Part shown: positions 55,685 through 63,574 of the stretch, one piece after another
How positions within the stretch are numbered: position 1 is the first letter of the stretch
Layout of the letters: each line of letters begins with the position of its first letter
Assembly: GCF_002091755.1 (NCBI RefSeq)
Contig: NZ_BDAI01000001.1
Coordinates: 682,001 to 746,000, forward strand
From: Pseudomonas nitroreducens NBRC 12694
Lineage (GTDB): Bacteria > Pseudomonadota > Gammaproteobacteria > Pseudomonadales > Pseudomonadaceae
Length of the DNA stretch: 64,000 bases
Direction: 5' to 3'
Notes under the pieces: generated by a model
The model's input: the letters and a program-made list of their open reading frames with translations, nothing else
Database searches by the model: none
Told to the model about the DNA's origin: nothing
Position numbers and translations under genes: made by a program

Positions 55685-55741
55685 TTGTTGTTACCAACCA
55701 AATTTTGAACGATAGTTAGCCTTCTACGCCGGCATTAAGAC

Positions 55742-55769
55742 AAATATGTAGTAATTAAACAACATATTT
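55742..55769. promoter_or_regulatory. HexR operator candidate in the zwf-hexR promoter region
   Basis: AAATATGT (55742-55749) and ACATATTT (55762-55769) are perfect 8-bp inverted arms around 12 bases. The inner part contains TGTAGTAATTAAACAACA, near the TTGT-N7/8-ACAA form reported for HexR. It is 58 bp before zwf and 102 bp before hexR. Confidence 0.65.
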
Positions 55770-55870
55770 CTGCCATCTCGCGCCGTTGTTGGTCGCTTGC
55801 CAGCCTGACGTTAGGATAGCGCCGCTGGCCGCACCTACCCGGTCAACCGTCGATTGCCCAAGGAGCACGG

Positions 55871-56728
55871 ATGAAAAACCTGCTGGAGCAGATCCAGAGC
55901 CGTCTGGAAGAGCTGAACAAGGCCGAGCGCAAGGTCGCCCAGGTGATCCTGCACGACCCGCAGCAGGCCACGCGCTTCAGCATCGCCGCGCTGGCCCAGG
56001 CATCGAGTGTCAGCGAGCCGACGGTGAATCGCTTCTGCCGCTCCTTCGGCATGAGCGGCTATCCGGAGCTAAAGATCCAACTGGCGCAGAGCCTGGCCAG
56101 CGGCGCAGCCTTCGTGACCCAGGCCGTGGCGGCCGACGACGGCCCCGAGGCCTACACGCGCAAGATCTTCAGCAGCACCATCGCCTCGCTGGACAGCGCC
56201 CACAAACTGCTCGACCCGAAGGTGATCGACCGCGCCGTGGACCTGTTGATCCAGGCCCGGCAGATCCACTTCTTCGGCCTTGGCGCGTCCAGCTCGGTGG
56301 CCCTCGACGCGCAGCACAAGTTCTTTCGCTTCAACCTGGCGGTGTCAGCGCAGAGCGATGTGCTGATGCAGCGGATGATCGCCTCGGTAGCACACACCGG
56401 CGACCTGTTCGTGGTGATTTCCTACACCGGGCGCACCCGCGAGCTGGTGGACGTGGCCCACCTGGCGCGACAGAACGGCGCCTCGGTGCTCGGCTTGACC
56501 GCCGCGGACTCGCCGCTGGCCCGCGCCAGCACCTTGAGCCTGGACATCCCGCTGCCCGAGGACACCGACATCTATATGCCGATGACCTCAAGGATCATCC
56601 AGCTCACCGTGCTCGACGTGCTCGCCACCGGCGTGACCCTGCGCCGTGGCGTGGATTTCCAGCCGCACCTGCGCAAGATCAAGGAGAGCCTGGTGCCGAC
56701 CCGTTACCAGCTCGACGAGGAAAGTTGA
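55871..56728 (+). CDS. hexR: HexR, RpiR-family repressor of glucose catabolism
   Basis: The 285-aa protein has an N-terminal helix-turn-helix of the RpiR type (FSIAALAQASSVSEPTVNRFCRSFGMSGYPELK, read in parts) and a C-terminal SIS sugar-phosphate domain (IHFFGLGASSSVALDAQHKFFR, GDLFVVISYTGRTRELVDVA, read in parts). In Pseudomonas HexR represses zwf, edd and gap genes and is released by KDPG. It diverges from zwf, and the strong palindrome between them is the natural site. Confidence 0.96.
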   Translation: MKNLLEQIQSRLEELNKAERKVAQVILHDPQQATRFSIAALAQASSVSEPTVNRFCRSFGMSGYPELKIQLAQSLASGAAFVTQAVAADDGPEAYTRKIFSSTIASLDSAHKLLDPKVIDRAVDLLIQARQIHFFGLGASSSVALDAQHKFFRFNLAVSAQSDVLMQRMIASVAHTGDLFVVISYTGRTRELVDVAHLARQNGASVLGLTAADSPLARASTLSLDIPLPEDTDIYMPMTSRIIQLTVLDVLATGVTLRRGVDFQPHLRKIKESLVPTRYQLDEES

Positions 56729-56744
56729 GGGCGGCGCCGCCCTC
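56727..56744. repeat. 18-bp perfect palindrome at the end of hexR
   Basis: GAGGGCGGCGCCGCCCTC overlaps the hexR stop codon. There is no T-run after it, so it may stabilise the message rather than terminate it. A second inverted repeat, GTAGCAGC-aagttc-GCTGCTAC, lies at 56795-56816, near the def stop on the other strand. Confidence 0.5.
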
Positions 56745-56837
56745 GGCTCTGGAAAAGCCCGCTCCTGCAAACGCGCGCAGAACCATCACCTGCTGTAGCA
56801 GCAAGTTCGCTGCTACGGAGAACAGCTCGAGCTGGTG

Positions 56838-57377
56838 TCAGTCATCCGCGCTCGGATCGAGCCCCGGGAACAGCACCTCGGTAAAGCCGAACTTGCTGAA
56901 ATCGGTGATGCGCGACGGATACAGCCGGCCGATCAGGTGGTCGCACTCGTGCTGCACCACCCGCGCATGGAAGCCTTCCACCGTGCGGTCGATGGGCTGG
57001 CCCTGGGGATCGACGCCCTGGTAGCGGATGCTCCGGTAACGGTCCACTGCGCCACGCAGGCCCGGCACCGACAGGCAGCCTTCCCACCCCTCCTCCAACT
57101 CGTCGCCGACAGGCGTGATCAGCGGATTGAGCAGGATGGTCGGCGGCACTGCCGGTGCATCCGGGTAGCGCTCGCTGCGCTCGAAACCGAAGATCACCAG
57201 CTGCAGGTCCACGCCGATCTGCGGCGCGGCCAGGCCAACTCCACCAACGTGATGCATGGTCTCGAACATGTCGTCGATCAGTTGCTGCAGCTCGGCGCTA
57301 CCGATCATCGACTCGGGCACTGGCGGGGCGATGCGCAGCAGGCGCTCGTCGCCCATCCTGAGAATCTCGCGGATCAT
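56838..57377 (-). CDS. def: Peptide deformylase (second type)
   Basis: The 179-aa deformylase removes the formyl group from new proteins. All three motifs are intact: GVGLAAPQIG near residue 43, EGCLSVPG near 91, and QHECDHLIG near 134, giving the Cys and two His ligands. Start at MIREILRMGDERLLR with GACGAGG upstream; longer starts at 57410 and 57437 lie outside the family. Pseudomonas usually has a main def with fmt and this separate copy. Confidence 0.93.
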   Translation of the reverse strand: MIREILRMGDERLLRIAPPVPESMIGSAELQQLIDDMFETMHHVGGVGLAAPQIGVDLQLVIFGFERSERYPDAPAVPPTILLNPLITPVGDELEEGWEGCLSVPGLRGAVDRYRSIRYQGVDPQGQPIDRTVEGFHARVVQHECDHLIGRLYPSRITDFSKFGFTEVLFPGLDPSADD

Positions 57378-57596
57378 CTTGGCCTCGTCGCCAGGGAGTG
57401 AGACCGGCATCCTCTGCCCTCCCACGCCGCATGGCAAGCCCGCGACCGCCCGGCAGCGCCCCGCGAGCCACGCCCCCCGGTGTTAGACTGGTGCATGACG
57501 ACATTCTTCGAACGCCGGAGATTTGCCGGGAAACGCGGCAGATCACGGACGAAACCCTGGGGGGATCTTTTATTTCCGAGGGGCGCGAGGTTCGTC

Positions 57597-58151
57597 ATGA
57601 ACAGGCATTACTACATCAGCGACAACCTGGACGACCTGGAACAGGTCGAGCAGGAGCTTTCCGAAAGCGGCATCGGCATCGAGCAGATGCATGTGCTCAG
57701 CGACAGCGACGCGGAACTGGAAGAGCACCGCCTGCATGAAGTGCCGTCGGTGATGAAGAAAGACGTGGTGCACTGGGGCAAGATCGGCCTGGTGATCGGT
57801 GCCGCACTGGCCGTGCTGGTACTGGTGGTCGGCTACCTGAGTGGCTGGACGCAGACGGCGGCAGGCTGGATCCCCGTGGTCTTTCTCGCCGCGGTGCTGC
57901 TGGGCTTCAGCCTGTGGGAAAGCAGCTTCTTCGGCCTGCAACGCCCCAGTGGCGACGTGCGCCGCTTCCAAGGCAACCTGCAGCAAGGCCGCCACGTGTT
58001 CTTCGTCGACGTGAAGCCCGAGCAGGAACCGGTGCTGGACATGGTGGTGCGCCACCACCCGCGCCTGGAGATCGCCGGCTTCGGCAGCGCCATGCCGGCC
58101 TGGTGGCTCTCCGTCGAGCAGGCCTGGAATCGCTTCCGCCACATGATGTAG
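57597..58151 (+). CDS. Small membrane protein with two helices, unknown function
   Basis: This 184-aa protein has a charged N-terminal domain (MNRHYYISDNLDDLEQVEQEL, about residues 1-60). Two membrane helices follow, at about 62-83 and 88-108. A cytosolic C-terminal domain is rich in HH and R (GRHVFFVDVKPEQEPVLDMVVRHHP, read in parts). The N-terminal part resembles the 'general stress/DUF1269'-like dimer domains seen in Pseudomonas hypotheticals, but the link is weak. It starts at the ATG after GAGGTTCGTC. No operon partner is clear. Confidence 0.75.
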   Translation: MNRHYYISDNLDDLEQVEQELSESGIGIEQMHVLSDSDAELEEHRLHEVPSVMKKDVVHWGKIGLVIGAALAVLVLVVGYLSGWTQTAAGWIPVVFLAAVLLGFSLWESSFFGLQRPSGDVRRFQGNLQQGRHVFFVDVKPEQEPVLDMVVRHHPRLEIAGFGSAMPAWWLSVEQAWNRFRHMM

Positions 58152-58265
58152 CGGCAAGCGCCAGCCTCTTCTCCGCGGCTCTGGTGACCCGCGGCCTTAG
58201 CCCTGCGCGCTGTTGAACCGCAACAGAACTCGTTCAGGGTCGGTTCAGAAACCGTTAGCCTGCTA

Positions 58266-58279
58266 TTGATATACATCAG
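58266..58279 (+). promoter_or_regulatory. ANR/Dnr-like box before the ArcD-like gene
   Basis: TTGAT-ATAC-ATCAG matches 9 of the 10 fixed bases of the FNR-family box TTGAT-N4-ATCAA. It is centred about 68 bp before the ATG, so a start near 58314 would place it at the usual -41.5. Confidence 0.65.
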
Positions 58280-58340
58280 CCGAGTGCCTCCGAGCGGATT
58301 CGAAAATATGCGAATCCATTCACATTCAGGAGGCTGGGAA

Positions 58341-59771
58341 ATGCCCACATCGCCCAACCAGAAACTCGGCCTGGCTGCACTCACCGCCCTGGTGGTCGGC
58401 TCCATGATCGGTGGCGGCATCTTCTCGCTGCCGCAGAACGTCGCGAAAAGCGCCAGCCCCGGCGCTGTTCTCATCGGCTGGGCCATCAGCGGTATCGGCA
58501 TGCTGATGCTCGCCTTCGTCTTCCAGAGCCTGTCCAACCGCAAGCCGGAACTCGATGCCGGCGTCTACGCCTACGCCAAGGCCGGCTTTGGCGACTACAT
58601 CGGCTTCAATTCGGCATGGGGCTACTGGCTCAGTTCCATGCTCGGCAATGTCAGCTACTTCGTGCTGATCTTCAGCGCGCTGGGCTACTTCTTCCCGGTG
58701 TTCGGCGAGGGCAATACCGCCATTGCCTTCGTCTGCTCATCCCTGCTGCTATGGAGCCTGCACTTCCTGATCCTGCGCGGGATCAAGCAAGCGGCCTTCA
58801 TCAACCAGATCACCACGGTCGCCAAGGTCGTACCCATCGTCCTGTTCATCCTGATCGGCCTGGTGGCGTTCGACATGGACCTGTTCACTGCCGATTTCTG
58901 GGGCCACGGTCATGTCGATTTCGACAGCGTGATGAGCCAGGTACGCAACATGATGCTGATCACCGTCTGGGTGTTCATCGGCATCGAGGGCGCCAACCTG
59001 TACTCAGGCCACGCGAAGAAGCGCTCGGATGTCGGCACCGCCACGGTGATCGGCTTCGTCTCGGTGATGGCGCTGCTGGTGCTGGCGAACGTGCTGTCCA
59101 TGGGCATGATGAACCAGGCGCAACTGGCCGGCTTGCCCAACCCGTCCATGGCCTACGTACTGGAACACGTGGTCGGTCACTGGGGCGCCGTGCTGATCAT
59201 CGCCGGGCTGGTCGTCTCGCTGTTCGGCGCGCTACTGGCGTGGATTCTGCTGAGCGCGGAAATCATGTTCGCCGCTGCCCAGGACCACACCATGCCCAGG
59301 TTCCTCGCCCAGGAGAGCAAAGCGGACGTGCCGGTCAACGCGCTGTGGCTGAGCAACGCCACGGTGCAGGTATTCCTGATCGTCACCCTGTTCGCCGCCA
59401 GCACCTACACCAGCCTGGTGTACCTGGCCGCATCCATGGCGCTGCTGCCTTACCTGTTCTCCGCCGGCTACGCCGTACTGCTGTGCCTGCGCGGGGAAAG
59501 CTATGAAGGTCTGCTGCGCGAGCGCCGCAAGGACCTGGTAATCGGCGCCATCGCCCTCATCTACAGCCTGTGGCTGGTGTATGCCGGCGGCATGGATCAC
59601 CTGCTGCTCTCGGCGCTGCTCTACACCCCGGGCGTGGTGCTGTTCATCATGGCCAAGCGCGAGCGCGGCGAACGCGTGTTCAGCAAGGCGGAAGGGCTGA
59701 TCTTTGCCGTCCTACTGGCCGCAACACTGGGCGCCGGCTACGGTCTCTATTCCGGACAGCTGAGCCTCTGA
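58341..59771 (+). CDS. ArcD-like arginine/ornithine antiporter (APC family)
   Basis: The 476-aa transporter has about 12-13 helices. It begins GLAALTALVVGSMIGGGIFSLPQNVA (read in parts), the APC helix 1 signature shared with P. aeruginosa ArcD. LDAGVYAYAKAGFGDYIGFNSAWGYWLSS and WVFIGIEGANLYSGHAKKRSD follow (both read in parts). ArcD exchanges arginine and ornithine in the arginine deiminase pathway. No arcABC is present here, so the gene is a stand-alone copy and might exchange another basic amino acid. The ATG at 58341 follows AGGAGG and is the family start; earlier in-frame codons run into the regulatory region. Confidence 0.88.
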   Translation: MPTSPNQKLGLAALTALVVGSMIGGGIFSLPQNVAKSASPGAVLIGWAISGIGMLMLAFVFQSLSNRKPELDAGVYAYAKAGFGDYIGFNSAWGYWLSSMLGNVSYFVLIFSALGYFFPVFGEGNTAIAFVCSSLLLWSLHFLILRGIKQAAFINQITTVAKVVPIVLFILIGLVAFDMDLFTADFWGHGHVDFDSVMSQVRNMMLITVWVFIGIEGANLYSGHAKKRSDVGTATVIGFVSVMALLVLANVLSMGMMNQAQLAGLPNPSMAYVLEHVVGHWGAVLIIAGLVVSLFGALLAWILLSAEIMFAAAQDHTMPRFLAQESKADVPVNALWLSNATVQVFLIVTLFAASTYTSLVYLAASMALLPYLFSAGYAVLLCLRGESYEGLLRERRKDLVIGAIALIYSLWLVYAGGMDHLLLSALLYTPGVVLFIMAKRERGERVFSKAEGLIFAVLLAATLGAGYGLYSGQLSL

Positions 59772-59827
59772 GCCCAATATCGAACGCCCGCGGCTTCGGT
59801 CGCGGGCTGGCGTTACCAGGAGAAAAA

Positions 59828-60241
59828 ATGACCGTTCCCGCTCAGGTCACCATCCACTCCACCGCCGGCCTCGATCGGCAGCAGTACCGTATTCGCATGA
59901 GCTACGTCGTGGAAAATGCCGCCAGCCGTGATGCGACAGTGAAATTCGAGCTGGATGGCGAAATCGACGGCCAGCCCTTCAATGACGGCTTCGAACTCCC
60001 CGGCGATCTCGCCTTCAACTTCGCCGGCAGCGCCACGCGCATTTTGCGACGGCACGGCCTGCGGGTCTGCAGCGGGCCGGTACTGCGCTTTCGCAAGGAG
60101 CATGACCGGGTGTTCGACGACCTGCGTCGCCAGCTGAAGGCCGAGCCGGGCACGCCGGTCGACCTGCAGCGCATGGGCTCGCTGGCCCCGGCCGAGCCGC
60201 GTTGCGCGGTGGCCGAGTCCATCGTCCGCGGGCGCGGCTGA
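59828..60241 (+). CDS. Small conserved protein, DUF5064-like
   Basis: This 137-aa soluble protein begins TVPAQVTIHSTAGLDRQQYRIRMSYVVE and has a middle block of FELPGDLAFNFAGSATRIL. It resembles, from memory, a Pseudomonas-only domain (DUF5064) of unknown function. It has no signal or helix. It starts 56 bp after the antiporter with AGGAGAAAA as ribosome site, so it is likely cotranscribed with it. No function is proposed. Confidence 0.7.
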   Translation: MTVPAQVTIHSTAGLDRQQYRIRMSYVVENAASRDATVKFELDGEIDGQPFNDGFELPGDLAFNFAGSATRILRRHGLRVCSGPVLRFRKEHDRVFDDLRRQLKAEPGTPVDLQRMGSLAPAEPRCAVAESIVRGRG

Positions 60242-60245
60242 GCCG

Positions 60246-61082
60246 TCAGGCCAGCTCGATGCGATCGTCGTGGATGACGATCAGGCCCTGCTTGAACAGG
60301 CCGCCGATGGCCTTCTTGAAGTTGCCCTTGCTGACGCCGAACTGCTGCGCGATCAGCTCTGGCGGGCTCTTGTCGCTGATCGCCAGCTTGCCGCCGGCAT
60401 CGCGCAGAGCCTGGAGGATCTTCTCGCTCAGGGCATCCGAGAGCCCCGCGCCGGCCGGCTGCAGGCTCAGGCTGATCTTGCCGTCGGCGCGCATTTCCTT
60501 GATGTAGCCCTTCTCACGCAGGCCGCCACGCAGGAACTTGAACGCTTCGTTCTTGTGGATCAGCCCCCAGTGCTTACCTTCGATGATCGCCTTGTAGCCC
60601 AGGTCGGTGCGCTCGACGACCAGCAGGTCGACTTCCTGGCCGGCCTTGTAGTTCGCCGGGGTGTTGTCCAGGTAGCGGTCCAGGCGCGCGGTGGCGGTGA
60701 TGCGGCGGCTGCGCTCGTCGAGGTAGACGTAGACCACGCAGTAATCGCCAACCTGCAGCGGACGCTTCTCTTCCGAGTGCGGCAGGAGCAGGTCCTTGGG
60801 CAGCCCCCAGTCGAGGAACAGACCGATGCGATTGACCTCCACCACCTTGAGGCTGGCAAAACCGCCGACCTGCACCTTGGGCTTCTGGGTGGTGGCGATC
60901 AGTCGGTCTTCGCTGTCCAGGTAGATGAACACGTTCAGCCAGTCGCCCACCTCGGTGGGTTCGTTCTTCGGCACGTAGCGCTTGGGCAGCAGGATCTCGC
61001 CGTGGCTCTCGCCATCCAGGTAGAGACCGAAATCGGTGTGCTTGGCCACCTGCAACGAATTGAACCGACCTATGACTGCCAT
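60246..61082 (-). CDS. CvfB-type S1 RNA-binding protein
   Basis: The 278-aa protein has three S1-like modules (FGLYLDGESHGEILLPKRYVP, IGLFLDWGLPKDLLLP, LGYKAIIEGKHWGLIHKNEAF) and a C-terminal winged helix (PELIAQQFGVSKGNFKKAIGGLFKQGLI). This layout is that of CvfB/YitL, which binds RNA and affects virulence genes in Staphylococcus. The exact RNA target in Pseudomonas is not evident. It overlaps nothing and ends 4 bp from the previous gene's stop in convergent orientation. Confidence 0.88.
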   Translation of the reverse strand: MAVIGRFNSLQVAKHTDFGLYLDGESHGEILLPKRYVPKNEPTEVGDWLNVFIYLDSEDRLIATTQKPKVQVGGFASLKVVEVNRIGLFLDWGLPKDLLLPHSEEKRPLQVGDYCVVYVYLDERSRRITATARLDRYLDNTPANYKAGQEVDLLVVERTDLGYKAIIEGKHWGLIHKNEAFKFLRGGLREKGYIKEMRADGKISLSLQPAGAGLSDALSEKILQALRDAGGKLAISDKSPPELIAQQFGVSKGNFKKAIGGLFKQGLIVIHDDRIELA

Positions 61083-61188
61083 GACGCTTACCTCGTGAAC
61101 GGGGCGAGCATTCTACGCGCATTGGCGCAAGGATGCGCCTCAAGCCGCCGAACGCCGGCTTCATGTAGGACCGAGGGGGGCGCCCAGC

Positions 61189-61255
61189 CCTTGCTCGCGA
61201 ACCAGGCTGTGCAGCAGCTCCGGAGTTAAGCAGTTCGCGAGCAAGTTCGCTCCTA
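61189..61255. repeat. Converging REP-like pair at the end of the second ABC exporter gene
   Basis: Half-copies CTTGCTCGCGAA (61190-61201) and TTCGCGAGCAAGTTCGCTCC (61234-61253) point at each other. The right copy runs into the stop codon of the ABC gene (61253-61255). It shares the consensus with the pair at 52685-52763. Confidence 0.75.
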
Positions 61256-63025
61256 AAGGCTGTGTTCCTTCTGGCCGAACTGGAGTTCCGCAAGGCGCGC
61301 ATACAGGGGGCTGCTTACAACCAACTCGGCGTGCCGCCCCAGCGCCACCAGGCGACCGTGCTCGATCACCGCGATACGGTCGGCATTGAGCACCGTGGCC
61401 AGGCGGTGGGCGATCACCAGCGTGGTGCGGTCACGCATCAGCCCCGGCAACGCCTGCTGGATCAGGTGTTCGCTCTCGGCATCCAGCGCGCTGGTGGCTT
61501 CGTCCAGCAACAGGATAGGCGCGTCCACCAGCAACGCGCGGGCAATCGCCAGGCGCTGGCGCTGCCCGCCGGAAAGCCCCTGGCCGCTCTCCCTCAGATG
61601 AGTCTGATAACCCTCGGGCAGACGCAGGATAAATTCGTGGGCGTGGGCTGCACGGGCGGCAGCCTCCACTTCGGCATCGCTGGCGCCGGGGCGGCCGTAG
61701 CGGATGTTCTCCTCCACCGTGCCGAAGAACAGCGCCGGGTTCTGCGAAACCAGCGCGAAGCTGCGGCGCAGGTCCGTCGGATCGAGTTGGGCGATGGGCT
61801 GGCCGTCGATCAGGATGCGCCCCTGCTGCGGGTCGTAGAAGCGCAAGAGCAGGTCGAACAGAGTGGACTTGCCCGCGCCCGACGGCCCCACCAGCGCCAG
61901 GGTTTCGCCCGGCTCCACGTGCAGGTCGATGCCATCGATGGCCCATTGCTCCGGGCGCGACGGATAGGCGAAATGCACGCCCTGCAGATCGATACTGCCG
62001 ACGATGCGCTCGGGCAAACGCAGCAAGTCGCTGGCCGGTGCGTGGATTTCACTGCGCGCCCGCAATAGCTCGGCGATACGCTCGGCCGCACCGGCGGCGC
62101 GCTGCAGCTCTCCAATCACCTCGCTCAGCGTGCCGAAGGCCATGCCGACGATCAGGCTGTAGAACACGAAGGCAGCGAGGTCGCCGGGGCTGATGCGCCC
62201 GGCGATCACGTCCATGCCGCCGACCCAGAGCATCACGCCCACTGCGCCAAGTACCAGCAGGATCACCACGCTGACCAGCCAGGAGCGCTGCATGATGCGC
62301 TTGCGCGCGGTGTCGAAGGCGTCTTCCACCGTGCGCCTGAAGCGTGCGCGGTCCTGCGCCTGGTGGTTGTAGGCCTGTACCGTCTTGATCTGGCCGAGGG
62401 ACTCGCCGACGTAGCTGCCGACATCCGCCACGCGATCCTGGCTGAGCCGCGACAGGCTGCGCACGCGGCGGCCGAACAGCAGGATCGGCGCAATCACCAG
62501 CGGCAGCGAAGCAACCACGATGCTGGTCAACTTGGCGTTGGTGAAGAACATCAGGATCACCCCGCCCAGCAGCATCAGAACATTACGCAGCGCCATCGAC
62601 AGCGAGGAGCCGATCACCGACTGCAGCAGCGTCGTGTCGGCGGTCAGCCGCGACTGGATTTCCGAGGCGCGGTTGTTCTCGTAGAAGCCGGGGTGCAGTT
62701 CGATCAGGTGGTCGAACACGCGCTGGCGGATGTCCGCGACGAACCGCTCGCCAATCCACGACACCAGGTAGAAGCGCACGAAGGTACCCACCGCCAGGCA
62801 CAGCACCAGGGCGAAGAAGATACCGATGGCGCGGGTGAGCAGCTGTTCGGACTGGGTGATGAAGCCCTGGTCCACCAGCAGGCGGATGCCCTGTCCCAGG
62901 GACAGGGTGATGGCGGCGGTGAACAGCAGCGCCAGCAACGCGCCAAGGGCACGCCAGCGGTAGGGAGCGAGGAACGAGCGAGCCAAGCGCAAGGCATTGC
63001 GCTGGCGGGACGACAGCAGGGACAT
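61253..63025 (-). CDS. ABC exporter (MsbA-like), membrane-ATPase fusion
   Basis: The 590-aa half-transporter has six helices (about residues 28-320) and an ATPase with Walker A GPSGAGKST near 380, LSGGQRQR near 490, and ILLLDEATSALD. The helices resemble bacterial lipid-A/multidrug exporters. The C-terminal ends at a REP element. The ATG at 63025 starts SLLSSRQRNALRLA; the frame extends further upstream but that part does not look like protein. The substrate is unknown. Confidence 0.92.
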   Translation of the reverse strand: MSLLSSRQRNALRLARSFLAPYRWRALGALLALLFTAAITLSLGQGIRLLVDQGFITQSEQLLTRAIGIFFALVLCLAVGTFVRFYLVSWIGERFVADIRQRVFDHLIELHPGFYENNRASEIQSRLTADTTLLQSVIGSSLSMALRNVLMLLGGVILMFFTNAKLTSIVVASLPLVIAPILLFGRRVRSLSRLSQDRVADVGSYVGESLGQIKTVQAYNHQAQDRARFRRTVEDAFDTARKRIMQRSWLVSVVILLVLGAVGVMLWVGGMDVIAGRISPGDLAAFVFYSLIVGMAFGTLSEVIGELQRAAGAAERIAELLRARSEIHAPASDLLRLPERIVGSIDLQGVHFAYPSRPEQWAIDGIDLHVEPGETLALVGPSGAGKSTLFDLLLRFYDPQQGRILIDGQPIAQLDPTDLRRSFALVSQNPALFFGTVEENIRYGRPGASDAEVEAAARAAHAHEFILRLPEGYQTHLRESGQGLSGGQRQRLAIARALLVDAPILLLDEATSALDAESEHLIQQALPGLMRDRTTLVIAHRLATVLNADRIAVIEHGRLVALGRHAELVVSSPLYARLAELQFGQKEHSL

Positions 63026-63191
63026 GGCGGGCTCTGAAAGGCCGGAGTGCGCAGAGGGTAGCACTGCCGCCACACCGCGGGCGAAGGACGATTCAGGCAG
63101 CCGAATGAGACCGTTCGTTCCATGACCGCCCCGAAACCTGCTCGTTTGATGTACAATGGGCGGCCAATTTGCGCAGACAGGTATGGCAGAT

Positions 63192-63383
63192 ATGACTACC
63201 AAGCCCTCCACCCGCCAGAAAGCCGCCCCCAAGGCTCCCGCCGCTACCGCGACCAGCGAAGCCCTGGAAGCCCAGATCGCCGCCTTCCTGAACTCCGGCG
63301 GTGAGATCCAGCAGATCGCCAAGGGCGTGACCGGTCAGAACTACGGCGCACCGAGCCGCCACATCAGCCTCGGCAAGAAGTAA
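63192..63383 (+). CDS. Short basic protein with SutA-like tail
   Basis: This protein is 63 aa from the ATG at 63192; a start at 63183 adds three residues. The N-terminal half is a Lys/Ala/Thr-rich, likely unstructured arm (MTTKPSTRQKAAPKAPAA). The second half, LEAQIAAFLNSGGEIQQI and then V..NYGAPSRHISL, recalls the C-terminal FL-x2-GG-x2-Q-x-I end of SutA, a slow-growth RNA-polymerase-binding factor of P. aeruginosa (from memory). The similarity is short, so the role is open. Confidence 0.7.
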   Translation: MTTKPSTRQKAAPKAPAATATSEALEAQIAAFLNSGGEIQQIAKGVTGQNYGAPSRHISLGKK

Positions 63384-63574
63384 TACCCGCTGGCAAGCCT
63401 GCCGAACCTCGGCAGGCTGCCCGCCTCCCCCCGCTTCACCTCCGCGCTTTTCACGCTTTTCACGATCTCCCCGCAATACCGAACTTCCTTTATTGCCTGA
63501 ATACCTTGCACTCGGGCAGAGTCCGCCGATAGTTAAGGACTGGGCCACGTCGCGCCCGCTGCAAGGAGCACCCC

